Positions 22,009-33,240 of a DNA stretch of 64,000 nt are shown one piece after another. A program made the translations under genes and the position numbers. The notes beneath the pieces were generated by a model, which had not been told where the DNA came from, ran no database searches, and was given only the letters and a program-made list of their open reading frames with translations. Positions within the stretch are counted from its first letter, which is position 1; every line of letters begins with the position of its first letter. Source of the DNA: Erodium maritimum (taxonomy: Eukaryota; Streptophyta; Magnoliopsida; Geraniales; Geraniaceae); the NCBI GenBank assembly GCA_963921825.1, contig OY997593.1:54296039-54360038 (forward strand). Reading direction: 5' to 3'.

Positions 22009-23569
22009 TCTTTTGATTAAATTAATTTTTATTATGTATGTTAATCACTCCTTTCATTAATTAATTTTTTAGTTACAAATGTTATTTTTTTAATTAATCT
22101 TTTCATTTAAAAAAATATTATTACCATTTTCATCTTAGGTCCACCACAACAACCGAGCAATCCATCAGCTGTGTAATTTCGACAATAACTTTCAATTACA
22201 AATCCCCGTACAACCTCAATATCAACTACTACGGGTAACTCAGGAATACTGAGTATCACCAACAACACGTCGGCGGTAGCAATGGGACCAGGATATCCTC
22301 CACAACGTCCTTTACTGGGCCGAGACGATCGATGAAACTGGCCATAGAGAAACGGACTAAATGGACCCCCGAGGTGGAATAGCTCCTTATCAAAGCGTGG
22401 AAACGCACAACCAAAGACCCCATCAAGGGGAACTCCCAGGCAAGCACCACGTTTTGGGGCACGGTGACTAAAAGGTTCGTTAAAAACGGGAAATTCAAGC
22501 CCGAAGAGTGGATGTGGCAATCCGACAAGAGACATTGGAACCGACAAGCTCCTTGAGTGTGGAGGTGGATCACCATCATGCGTAAGGAGAAGGTGATTGA
22601 GTCCTATATCGGTTGGGACGAAACAAAGTACAGGGAGTCCGTACAAGAATTCTATCGAGCAGGGTGTCGGGAGACCGAACCGAAGACATTCAACCTCTTC
22701 CATTGGATCGAGTCATTGGCGCACGATGAGAAGTTCTAGGCAGATGAAGGCACAGTCGGGGTGATGCGACGACGCTTGAACGAGGCCAGTAGTTACAGCA
22801 GTACCTCACCCACTTCACTTCCCATCGATGATGACAATGTCACACCTCTCGGTAATGATTCCCAACCTGAAGGGGAATTCAACGATCCGAAAGTTCCCCA
22901 TTGGCCCTAATTGGACCAAGTGCCCCAATTTCCACTCTGCGTGTGCAAGAGCCCCAATTGGAAACAAGGTCGCGAAGTGAAAGGGGAAGGAGGTCAAAGA
23001 GAAAGCAACTATCATCGCCCAAATTGACAATGCACGGTGTGAGAAGGCCAAGCTTGTGAGCGAACTCGACCAGAAAATCCTTCACCACTTCACGAAAACT
23101 GAAGAGTTGAAGAGCGTGGACGTGAAGAGGTGACAGACGAGCAACAGGTCTTCCACGCCAAAAAGATTTCTTTCTTCACCGCACAACTTTACAGGCTCCA
23201 AAAACAAATTGACGACCTCTAGAAGTAAAATTGTAATAGTTTAAGGAATAAATAAATATATTATTTGGTTTTTATTGATTTTTTAAAAATTACAAGTTCA
23301 TGTTTAATTTTTATTTTATTAATTAATTAATTTTATCAATTTTTTCCAATTTTATTTAGTATTTAGTGTTTTAAATATGAATTTAATAAATTCAGCAAAA
23401 GCATAATTAATTATCTAGTCAGCATTCACTCAGCACCTCTACAAACCATGATCCTCATACATGATCCTCACAATGTGGTGCTCTCTCAATTTTAGGAGTT
23501 CACCTCCACAAACCATCCTAGTCACCACATGATCCTCACTACATTATCCCCACGATATACATGCCCTTA

Positions 23570-23800
23570 GGAATAACACATGGTAAGTTGACCCAGATGG
23601 GATATGCTATTATGTGTTTACTTTGGTAATATATATGTATGCATGATTGATTGACTTATAATATATCAATGTATGTGCAATCTCTTTGCATGACGCATGA
23701 CATAGCTCTTATTTGACCAACGTATTGTATGATCCTCGCTTTAGTATTGACTAGTGGTAAGTTGATCTAGATGAGTTGTGCTACGTCATGATTTATTTAT
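23570..23800. repeat. Tandem repeat of about 177 bp, partial
   Basis: GGTAAGTTGACCCAGATG at 23583 recurs as GGTAAGTTGATCTAGATG near 23757. GACCAACGTATTGTATGATCC at 23715 matches GACCAATGTATTGTAGGATCC at 17972, on the other side of PIF copy 2. The PIF element therefore landed inside a short tandem array. Confidence 0.65.
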
Positions 23801-23910
23801 GGATTTTATACATTCTTAATAACAAGATTAGTCTTGTGCTTAGTAACATGATTAGTTTTGTGCTTAGTAACTTGATTACTTTTGTGCTTAGTAACATGAT
23901 TAGCTAGGAA
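23800..23910. repeat. Three 24-bp tandem units
   Basis: TTGTGCTTAGTAACATGATTA is repeated about three times (23830-23905) just before the L1 coding remnant. No function visible. Confidence 0.7.
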
Positions 23911-24070
23911 GACGGAGAGGGAACTTTTGAAAAAAATGGGAAAGAAAGGATTGACATCGTATGAACCAGACCTCAAAGACCGTTTCAATTTAGGCGTAGA
24001 GGAGGAAGAGTATGGAGAGGGGGAGGATACTGAGTCAGTCCTGAGGCCTCAATCTCCTATTTCAAATTAA
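23910..24070 (+). pseudogene. L1 ORF1 C-terminal tail
   Basis: Reads KMGKKGLTSYEPDLKDRF, then an acidic stretch (EEEEYGEGEDTE) and a stop at 24068-24070, ten bases before the ORF2 start. Close ORF1-ORF2 spacing is normal for plant L1 elements. Confidence 0.55.
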
Positions 24071-24576
24071 CTTTCTTGGATGAAGGTCCTCTCCCAGAAT
24101 ATTAGAGGAGCTAACTCCATCCAGAAACTGAGGAGTCTAAAGCGTGTAGCTCTAAAGGAATCTCTAGGTTTTGTATTCATACAGGAGACTAAAGTAAATG
24201 ATGTTTCTCTGAGTTTTTTGAGGAGTTGCGGTTTCTCTTTAGGATGGTCTTTCTGTGCCATCCCATTTATGGGAGCTTTTGGAGGTATCTAGTTTGTTTG
24301 GATAAGATGGTCTTTTCGTGCCATCCCATCTATGGGAGTTTTTGGAGGTGTCCAGTCTGTTTGGAGGGAGAGTGTTTTCCGGCTGGATAATTATCGTGTG
24401 GCGCTAGTAATTGTGGTTACTTCTACAATAAGAAACTGAAATTTTTGGGGACGCGGTGATATGTGTGGGATATTTTAACGATGTAGTTTCGAAGGAAGAG
24501 AGAAGGAATTGTATCACGGTGGAGGTGGATTGTCAATATTTTGTAGAATTCTTCCAAGAGAAAGTATACTTGGTAA

Positions 24577-26068
24577 GAGCATCCACAACGCTCACCGCCG
24601 ACACTAGCGGGGAGGTGCTAGAGGTGAGCATTAAAATAATTTTTTCTTGTTCGCCGCCAGCTCACCGCCTGCGGTAAACGCCAACAACCTGTAGTGAGAG
24701 ATTTTTTACCGGCGGGGAGCCGCCAGCGGTGAAAATAAAATAATTAAAAATATATATTTTTTATTGAAAATAAGAAGAAAATAACACAAACAAGCTAGAC
24801 AAGCTCAGGGGGTCATGGTCGACTTGTCCTTCGCTTCCTCTTGCACCCATCGATCGAAGTCCATGAGCTTTAGCTTCGCTTGGTTTGCTCTTTTCGCAAC
24901 TAAATGGGCCGCCTCAACACGCTCGACAAGCTCCTTCTTGGTTGCTACAGGGTTTTTACCTTTGAGCTTTGCAGCTTTTGCCGCCTTCTGACCCATAGGC
25001 CGCTTGTACACCGGTGGGCAGTCGGACATCCCCGTGGTGCGCTAACTGTCCTCCCCAGGCGTATATCTTCACGAGTACGCTTGCCCGAGTCGGATGATGG
25101 GTCGAAATTACTCTCTGGCGTGCCTTCGCATTCACCCTCGGGTATGTCGACGACAAAAAATTTAGCCGTCCACTTGTGCTCATTTCTGACGAGCCTCCAC
25201 TAACGTTTCCACACAAATGGAGAGCCTCCTCTCTTCAAGTACATTTCCTCGGCTAATGTCGTGATTTCATCATCAGAACGTCCGCTCATGTGGTCATTCA
25301 TACACCGTGTGTAGTACCCCTTGAACTTTGTCACTTTAGGATTCACTTGGCCCCAATGGTTTTTACACTACTTCTGGCTCCTCTTGGGATCATCCGGTCC
25401 ACGCATAGAAGCAACTTCTTCGGCGATGGCCCTCCTAATACTTCATGTTAGGCTTTGCATTCCCGTTAATTGAATGGTAGGAATAGTGCATCCAAGCAAG
25501 AACTAGACGCTCATCCTCATCAACGGTCCACACTATTCACCTCGGTTTTTCTTTAGGTTGTTCACCGGCGTCGGCCTCGGTAACCATTGGAGATCGTTCG
25601 ATTGTCGCTTCGGATACAACGCTCGAACGGAAAAATTGTTTAGTTGTCGAGTCAAACATATCGCCGCCCAACTCGGTAACCATATCCCCCTAGTCGTTGA
25701 GATCCAATTCCATTTCAAACCAAAAAAATATAAATGTGGAGGAAGAATAGAGTGGTAGATTGAGAGAATGTTGGTGATGTGTTTAAAAAAATTGGGGGTT
25801 GGCTAGTTATAAAGGGGGGAATTTGTATTCAACATTTGCCAGCGCCTTGCCACGATTCGCCAGCGTGTGGAGGTTCAACGACTGGCGCGGTCAACGAGGT
25901 GGAACGAGTCTCGCCGACAGCGATAATTGTTGGTGTTGAGCTCAACGGCTACTTTCCACGACAACACTGAAAAAGTAACTCCGCGCCAGCTCCCCGCATG
26001 CTCCACGCCGCTGACTGCTCACCGCCAGCGCCTACCCGCCAGCTCACCGCCCATAACTGTGGATGCTC
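24577..26068 (-). mobile_element. PIF/Harbinger-type element copy 3 (1492 bp)
   Basis: Termini GAGCATCCACAACGC and, reversed, GAGCATCCACAGTTATGG, flanked by TAA at 24574-24576 and 26069-26071. Subterminal regions repeat GCTCACCGCC many times. It carries one degenerate SANT/Myb-like ORF on the minus strand and interrupts the L1 endonuclease. Confidence 0.88.
24805..25713 (-). pseudogene. PIF-type SANT/Myb-like ORF1, degenerate
   Basis: Begins MELDLND at 25713, like MSFDLNEW in copy 4. The Myb/SANT-like core reads IVWTVDEDERLVLAWMHYSY and NGNAKPNMKY. The C-terminus (25029-24805) is VYKRPMGQKAAKAAKLKGK, then a coil and WVQEEAKDKSTMTP. The RPMGQKAAKAAK phrase is typical of proteins named GST T3-like in plant databases, which are not glutathione transferases. 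Multiple stops and frameshifts in the centre. Closest relative in the window is copy 4. Confidence 0.8.
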
Positions 26069-26973
26069 TAAGGGGGTGGGTGGGGGGAGTTCGTAAGCAT
26101 CAATGTTGGACCGTTTCTTGGTTTCCGTTGAAATTCTATCAGTCTTTAGGGATTTAATTCAGAGAGGCTTTCCTCGATATTTTTTAGATCATCGTCCTTT
26201 GGTATTGGAACTGATAAGTATAAATTGGGAACTGAAACCACATGAATTCCATAATGTCTGGCTTGAGCATGTACATTTTCAGACTGATGTTTATACTTTC
26301 CGGAATTCTTATGATTGTGCTGGATCTTGTTCTTATGTGTTGTTGTGTAAGTTAAGGTTGCTTCGCTTAGACTTGAAATGGTGGAATAAGGATGTTTTTG
26401 GTCGATATGATAGAGAGGTTGAAACATTATCATCTTAAATCGATGAGTTAAATTTTTTATTGGAATGTAAGGATCCTACAAAGGATGAAAATATTCAGTG
26501 GTCATTAGTAAAGGTCCAGATCATTGTGAAACAAAAGGCCCTAGCCAAAATTTGGTGTCAGAAAGCTCACCTTAAATGGTTTAATGATTGGTCTCGTTAT
26601 TTTCACCGAGTAGCGATTTTTTGTGTGCATAAAGAAATAGGATTCGTAGCATCAGAATTGGAAATGTGTTGTCGTCTAATTCGGAGGAGATCAAAAATCA
26701 TGCTGTGGAGCATTTTCGAAGATGTTATTTTAAGGAATCTTGGGAGTTGATAAAATCAGATGGGATGTGTTTAATTACATATTTTTTTTTCCTCTTGAGT
26801 GATTGGGAAGGGTATTAACTCAATGTTTATTACTCCGATTCTAAAAGTTTCAAATCTTGAGTGCAGAACTTTAGGCCTATCAGTCTAATCTCCTTCACGT
26901 ATAAGATACTGATAAATCGTTTGAAGATGGTCATGGCAAACTTAATCAGTGATTTTCACAACTAATTGATAGT

Positions 26974-26982
26974 GTCCTAATT
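26974..26982. repeat. 9-bp target-site duplication GTCCTAATT, left
   Basis: GTCCTAATT occurs here and at 27864-27872. Removing 881 bp plus one copy restores the L1 reverse transcriptase reading frame DSVLIVVEVLVIDQ. Confidence 0.9.
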
Positions 26983-27863
26983 TTTTTTATCAGCGCAGAT
27001 TTTTATTGATAACACTCTAACCAAAGAAGAAAAGAGCGAAGTAGTCCTAAGTCCAGGACTACAGAGTCTTAACAATCATAGAGAAACTCTCAAAAGAGCT
27101 AAAGGGGAAAAGCCCGGAAAAAAAACGACAAGTCTGAAACAGAGTAGAAAAAAGACTAAGTTTCCTCATTGGTGACCCACTCATCACCATCCAATGTCTC
27201 TTCTATAGCCTTCGCTTGAATAGGAAAAGGTGGAAATGTTTTACAAGCTTCTGCAACTTGAGACCACACGTCAACAGGAGTGACGATTCTTGCCCGACTC
27301 AACGAACGTGCTCGAGGCTTAGATTGAGAAACTAAATAATCCAAAAGGTGTTTAGGAGGCCGACTCTGATGCTTAGTAGTCCGATTCTAACATTTCAGAG
27401 ATTTGAGGAGGGCATCTTTCCATAGACTAAAATGTTCCCCCGAAAGATCCCCAAATTGCACCAACCAACCTCGTCAAGCATCTTCTAAGGTCTACCATCT
27501 TCATGGGTTTGTACCACACTTGGACCACATGTGTCCTTCAAAGCCTGGTCAACAAATGGGCCCTACTGTTCTGTTTCATCCGAATAAGAATTCTCAATCA
27601 AAATTGGGCTTATGGCCCCGTCCGCGGGCACAATAGGCTCACACGAAATTTAATCAGCGTTTAATTACTGCTTCGACTCTTTATCATCACCACATCCCAC
27701 AAACAAAGGCATACAACAACTAGAATTCAACCCATGCTCCAACTGAGAAACTGCCATAGGTAACTCGGATACAATTTAATCATCTCACACAGTCAGTTGC
27801 ACCGAATCTGAGGCACGATCTACAGTAACAACACGTTCAAAAATATTCTCTGAAGTCTCCGAA
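26983..27863 (-). mobile_element. RRM-type ORF1 retroelement, copy B (881 bp)
   Basis: Minus-strand non-LTR insertion in the L1 reverse transcriptase, with an A-tail (T run at 26983-26988) and an exact 9-bp duplication. It holds only the C-terminal part of the RRM-type ORF1: WKDALLK-like and PKHLF-like phrases, VDVWSQVAEACK, then LDGDEWVTNEET ending at 27156. A 3' UTR of about 170 bp follows, matching copies A and C, so copy B is 5'-truncated. No ORF2 lies between ORF1 and the tail. Confidence 0.85.
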
Positions 27864-27872
27864 GTCCTAATT
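27864..27872. repeat. 9-bp target-site duplication GTCCTAATT, right
   Basis: Second copy; L1 coding sequence resumes directly after it. Confidence 0.9.
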
Positions 27873-29360
27873 GTAGTTGAAGTCTTGTAATTGATCAAGA
27901 AGATAAAGTTAAAAGTGTACTTTTAAAGTTAGATTTTGAAAAATCTTATGATAAAGTAGGGTGGGACTTTATTCTTGATATTCTATCCATGATGGGGTTA
28001 GGTTCCGTGTGGAGAAGTTGAATGGAGTCTTGTTTTAAAGCTTCACTCTCAATTCTGATTAATGGCTCCCCTACTTCGAATTTTGACATTCAAAGTGGTT
28101 TACTTCGAGGATACCGTTGTCTCATTTCCTATTTTTAATTGAAGTTGAGGGTTTACACCAAGTATTCGAGGAGGGACTTTGAATTGGTGATTTTGAGGGT
28201 GTCAAAGTTGGACGAGGAGGTCCTAAGGTGTCTCTTCTGCAATTTTGCATATGGTACATGTTGTTTGTCTGAGGAACCTTTGATCAATTGGGGGTATTAA
28301 AGAATACTTTGTTGGCATTTGAATGTTGTTCGGGTCTGAAAGTCAATTTTCATAAATCATAGGTTGTAATACTTAATGGAAGTAACTTTATCAACTCAAT
28401 TCGTTTCCCTTGCTCTGGGTTGTTTTTTTGGGTGAACTACCATTAAAGAAGTTGGATTTCCAACTAGGGGTTAGAACTTCTCGAGCATCGTGTTGGGATC
28501 CAATGGTTCAAAATTTTATGAACCCTTTGGCCTTGTGCAAGTCCAAGACACTCATTTTTACAGTCAAAATAGTATTAATCAAGTCGACTTTGGCAGCACT
28601 TCCTATTTTTTACATGACTTTGTTCAATTTGGTTGCTCGCCATGTATTATGCAAGGTGAAGTGGGAGATAGCATGTAGATTAAAGGGGGGAAGAGGCATG
28701 GGCATACAACGTTTGGGTGTTGTAAATGCAAGTCTATTGGCAAAGTGGTTATGGTGCTTTGCTGATGAATCGGGTTCTTTATGGAAGCGAATTTTGTGAG
28801 CGAATTTTGGTTGGGACTTGAGGGATTCGGATTTAACTGCGATAGACAAACCATGCAATTCTTTTATCTTCGGTCACATTATATCTTTGGCTAGAGATCA
28901 TTCTTTTAGTTTTTTTGTATGGGGGGCAAAGCATGTACTGGAATTTAGGTGATGGTGGTGGGTGGCTAAAATTTTGGGAGGATATTTGGTTGGGAGACAC
29001 AACTCTACATTTTCACTTTACTTGATAGTTTTCAATTACAAACTCTAAAGACAAACACATTGTTGATGTTTGGAACGGTAGAGTATGGAGTATGGAGTCT
29101 GGGTTATAGGCGAAATTTCTATTATGGTGAGGATGCTCTATCTAATGAGCTCATGGAGATGTTGGGCTCGGTTTCAATTCGGAGAGAAACGAGGGATGGA
29201 TTTTTTTCGACCAAGACTTAAAAATATATTTTATTATGCACTTTATGATTTGTTGCTTAAGGAAAATCATCGAGTCTTTGCTTGGACGTATTCGTTGTGG
29301 ATCCAAGGTCTCCCGCCAAAATTCAGCTCACTAGTGTGGCTAATGGCGCATGACACGTGC

Positions 29361-32118
29361 TGTCACGCCCCAAATCCGATTTTGGCCGGACTCGAGATGT
29401 GAACTAAAATAATAAATAAATATAGCGAAGTTAAAGTAATAAAGCTTAAAATAATAAACTGTAAATCATAAGTTCGAATAAAAAGAGTCAACAGCTCTTA
29501 AGTGAATCGTAAAAACAGTACTTAGTTCATACACGGTACGTCACTAGACACTACTAGACAAGACCCTCGCCAGCTCCCAAGCTCAGTTGTGTCCTGCTAG
29601 CACAAATCCCGCTCAACACCTGAAACACAACAAAGTAAGGGGTGAGCTTTCGCCCGGTAGAGAAAATAGTTAAGGTAATGAACATCGACTCACCACCACG
29701 AGTAACCGTCCAATTAGGGCATACTAGTAGAACATAACTAACTGCCAAACTGGGGTTCATAGCCAAACTTACAACACGCTCAATGACCACTTTCACAAAG
29801 TAAAACATTAACCAAACAGCAAACGTATCACACACAAAAGCAACCAACACACGTCTCGTACCGCAGTCCCCGAATTACCATCATATCATACCGGAAAGTC
29901 ATCATATCATCTCGAATTTCCCCTCGATCCAGAGGAGACACATGCGTCGAGCCTACCGGAAACGTTCCCTAGGAACGCATCTCATCGGAAGTCCCGGAAA
30001 TGTCCCCAGCGGACCATAGATCATCGCGGTAGGAACACGACACCTAGTGCCAAACACGACCCGAAGGTCCAGTACGACCCGTAGGCCCAATACGAATTGT
30101 AGGCCCCTATACGACCCGTTTCATTTATATCGTACCGGAACACGAAGCCTCGGTCCCGACATCTTCCCGTCACGTAGAATCGGGGTAACATCCCAGACCG
30201 GAAATCCCTCAGTCAGACGTTTTCCTGTCGCGTAGAATCAGGTCATCACGCATACTGGACCGGCACATACCTCGGTCGTACGCCTTCCCGTCACGGAGAA
30301 TCGGGGTATCAATCACGCCATCATTGGCCTCGATACACTACACCGGAACTATCCCTCGGTGTAAGTACCACTCCGGCTACGCCTTTTCTTGGAACACACA
30401 TCAAGATAATATCACGCATAAAAAAAACATAGTTCGACCCCGGTACACCAACCAAGCCAAACTCACCATAACACACAAACTGGTCTATCACTCACCCGGT
30501 CATATCACAACCAATGATTCAAATCATAACAGTCACGGCACATTTGCCCACGCATAGCAACAACATGTTACACCGAATATAATTTGTCTTAACTCTTAAT
30601 CTTATCGACACTAAGTCACACAACAGCACTCAATCAAGATCAGGCATTTCAATCATCACACAACCTAAGGCTCGACATGGTCATTCTACTAGCACGACAA
30701 TTTCCCAGAATATTGAAAGCGGCCAAACTAGTGAATCACATCCTACACGCCAAACTATGATCTTTCCAGTTTTATTATTACCTAGCATGCATACTAGTAA
30801 CTTTCCGCAAATAACCGGTATTCGCTACTTTCCCTACCTCAAGAAGAACCAACAGCTACGTCTCCTAGCTGCTGACGTCCTGGCACGCTACCTCTGGTCT
30901 TCTCCACGATCGAAGTCGGACTCTAAAATAACACGGAAAGTTATAATTAACAACGGTTCCAAAGTTAATTTAAAAGTTACGTACAGTCCAATTTAAGTTC
31001 AACAAGTTGCCTTTTAAACTCGAACGGGTCAAAAGAGCTACTATACGACGAATCGGGTTCGAGCACCCGAGTCCCGAAGCACAGAACACGGTGCACATTT
31101 CCTGAGGCATGGTTCCCAATGCACATGTTCCGAGGCACGGTCCCCAATGCACGGGTTCCGATGCACGGTTCCCAATGCATGAGTTCTGATGCACGTTTCC
31201 CGAGGTGTCCAATTCAACGTTCCCGCTTTTAATCCTGTACTCAAAATTGGGCTTCCAAAACCATCCTAAGTCCGTTTTATTCGTCCGGTGGTTTCATCGT
31301 CCCACGTTCTTCGTAACAGTTCAATAGTCCAATTAAAAAACCTTTTTAATTTAAATCTGTTTTTGTTTTAATCTCTTTTCTTTTAATCTCTTTAATTTGT
31401 GTTTCAATTTTGTACAGATCCAAAAGTGCTCGGGAAACAAAAAGAAGAAGGAAAGGGCCTCGGTTTTGAACTCCGGCCGACCACCGGCGGAGACGTCGCC
31501 AGCCGAGGCCTCACGTCTCACCGTAGGGAAAAAAGAACGGCGGAAGGGCGGTGGTTGCAGCCGTGGGAGCGGCGGAGCACGGCAGGTCTTCTCACCTCAG
31601 ATCTGGACGGCGCGGCTGGCTCCCGACTCAGATCTGGCGAGCGTTACGGCGCTGGGTCGGTTCTGGGACGGTGAGGCTCCCCGAGTGTCCACGCGACGGT
31701 GCCGGAGATTCACGACACCGAGATGGCTTCGACACGGCCGCACGCGCGTGAACAGAGACGGCGACGGTGCCGGAAGCTCGGACGACTCGCGGGAGAAGAA
31801 GAAGAAGAAGAAGAAGGGTGAGGGAGATAGAGAGCTCGGAGACGAGGATTGTAGCCGGCGAGCTTGAGCTGAGCGGAGAGGATGAAAGGGAGTCGGTGGC
31901 GTGAGGAGAGAGGAGGAGGGAAGGTAGAGAGAGAGAGGTCGGGAGAGGGGGGCGGCTGCGTGAAGGGAGAGGAAGCGAGAATTAGGGTTCTGAACCCTAA
32001 TTCGTGCCTTAAGTAGTGCGAGTCTAGGCTCAAACGGGCCTCTGGTGCACAGGCTTGGTTCTCACGGCCCAAAGCGAAAGGAGGTCTGAGTCGGGGTGGG
32101 CCTGGCTTGGGTTGGTTT
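29361..32118 (-). mobile_element. Solo LTR, outer end truncated
   Basis: Begins TGTCACGCCC at 29361 within the L1 zf-RVT region and parallels the solo LTR at 36025 along its length. It stops near 32118, about 170 bases short of the expected terminus. L1 sequence then resumes with FKRNFEDASHLFLH. About 25-30 L1 codons are missing at the join, so a deletion removed the LTR end and some host sequence. Internal CCGG-rich repeats lie at 29880-30370; a GC-rich zone (31440-31990) has long incidental ORFs. Confidence 0.82.
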
Positions 32119-33229
32119 GAACAATGTTTGTGTATTTTTCAAGAGGAATTTTGAGGACGCGTCACATTTATTCTTGCACTATGAAGTAACCTAAGATCTC
32201 TAGAGTATAATTTTTCGATGGTGGAAGCCTGCTTTTGTTATGCTGCAAAATTTACCAGATACACTCCTTATATGGAGAGGGCTGGGTTCCAAAAAATGGT
32301 GGTCAATATGGGTTAAGATTGGTTACTTGGTGTTGTGGTACGTCTAGATTCAACGGAAAACTCTAGTGTTTCGTGGTCAGCCTGAGGCCATGATCTCTTT
32401 GTTCTTTAAGGTGCAGAATCATTTCCTTTTCATCTGTAAATCGGCTGGAGAGATGTGAGCTCTAACTAACATGTGCATCATCTTTACTAACCACCCATTT
32501 TTTCCTCACATACTTCAACATATACTTGAAGGAAACAGTTCCCCAAGTGTATTGGTTGAACTTCTCCACGTTATCAATCAATAACGGAGCTCTTTTATCG
32601 ATTACGTTGTCAGATATGTCCTTGGGAAAGGGGTCACGCCTACTGTCAAAGGGGTCATCTCGGCTGCAAAAACTCAGTTCCTCGCTTGGCGGGAAGCGAA
32701 AGCCAACATTCTGTCCCATATCCAGGAGCGCCCACATTGGCCGTCCAGATGGGTGCCCCCTCTAATAGGTACATGGGTCATCAACGTGGATGACACCACC
32801 TTCCAGTTCTCGAACCAGTCGGCCTGGGGTTTAAAAGCCTAGTTAAGGGACGGAACGGTTGGATTAACAACGAACGAAGTACTCACGAGATGTTGGTCCC
32901 GAATCCTGGTTGAGGCTTACGCCATCGGCACAACGTTACGCAATACAACCTCTTTGGGCATGGGCTCAATTATCATTCGCTCTGATGCTCAAGTGCTCCT
33001 GGACATGATCTGAACAGGGGATCCCTCCAAATGAGATAATTTCTCTCCAATTTGTGAAAAGAACTGCGAACAAAGTGGCTCACTGGTAGTCACTGAGGCT
33101 CGTTTTATGTCTGTTCTTCAGTGGTCAGGTAACCTTCTCAATGCACTCCTATGTATTTTTCTTTCTAAATATCTTAATGAAATCTCGCACCTTCTAGTAA
33201 AAAAAAATAATTTGATGCTAAAATATGAA

Positions 33230-33240
33230 GATCATGGACT
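33230..33240. repeat. 11-bp target-site duplication, left
   Basis: GATCATGGACT; the partner GATCGTGGACT at 34147-34157 differs at one base. Confidence 0.7.

Larger units (their letters stand above)
18455..23222 (+). pseudogene. PIF-type SANT/Myb-like ORF1 with LTR in its intron
   Basis: Exon 1 starts at 18455 with SDDINSAPDLIIPQG; its initiator is GTG where copy 1 has ATG, so the start codon appears lost. Exon 1 ends near 18590, the intron contains the solo LTR 18682-22003, and exon 2 begins after the acceptor TTTTCATCTTAG at 22138. Exon 2 reads RTKWTPEVE-stop-LLIKAWKRTTKDP, TTFWGTVTKRFVKNGKF, RWITIMRKEKVIESYIGWDE, FNLFHWIESLAHDEKF and the C-terminal coil ending QKQIDDL at 23222. In-frame stops and frameshifts inactivate it. 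Same family as copy 1. Confidence 0.78.
18001..23566 (+). mobile_element. PIF/Harbinger-type element copy 2, split by a solo LTR
   Basis: Left terminus GAGCAATCACATC after CTA; right terminus, reversed, GGGCATGTATATC with TTA outside. Removing the nested LTR and its duplication (3327 bp) leaves 2239 bp, the same as copy 1. Subterminal GTGCGTGGTGCG-type repeats lie at 18030-18150. The two flanks rejoin into a sequence that matches the next unit of a roughly 177-bp tandem repeat (near 23715-23760), which supports the boundaries. Confidence 0.78.
24080..33130 (+). pseudogene. L1 ORF2: endonuclease, reverse transcriptase, RNase H remnant
   Basis: Starts MKVLSQNIRGANS at 24080, an APE-type endonuclease with VFIQETKVND; endonuclease sequence resumes after PIF copy 3 as LDRFLVSVEILSVF and FLDHRPLVLEL. 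Reverse transcriptase motifs: FRPISLISFTYKILINRLK (about 26877), DSVLI split by copy B, LKLDFEKSYDKVGWDF (about 27925), and LIKSTLAALPIFYMTLF (about 28570). The catalytic FADD box reads FAYG at about 28242-28254, so both catalytic Asp are lost. A zf-RVT region (GLPPKFSSLVWLMAHD) is cut by the LTR and resumes as NFEDASHLFLHYE near 32150. An RNase H-like end follows (GTWVINVDD, EAYAIGTTLR, IIIRSDAQVLLDMI). Many stops and frameshifts. Confidence 0.88.
23910..33210 (+). mobile_element. L1-type LINE, decayed, with three nested insertions
   Basis: A non-LTR retrotransposon in plus orientation: end of ORF1, then ORF2, and an A-tail (CTTCTAGTAAAAAAAAATAA at about 33191-33210). It contains PIF copy 3 (24577-26068), ORF1 retroelement copy B (26983-27863) and a truncated solo LTR (29361 to about 32118). 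Without these the remnant is about 4 kb. The 5' end is not defined and no target-site duplication was found. Confidence 0.85.

Noticed and set aside
24805..25029. Glutathione S-transferase
   Set aside because: RPMGQKAAKAAK proteins are often named GST T3-like in plant databases, but no thioredoxin-fold or GST motif is present; it is a PIF-type SANT/NAM-associated ORF.
31397..31867. 156-codon plus-strand ORF rich in Arg, Gly and Ser
   Set aside because: Lies wholly inside a solo LTR, antisense to it, in GC-rich sequence where all frames are open; no known domain.
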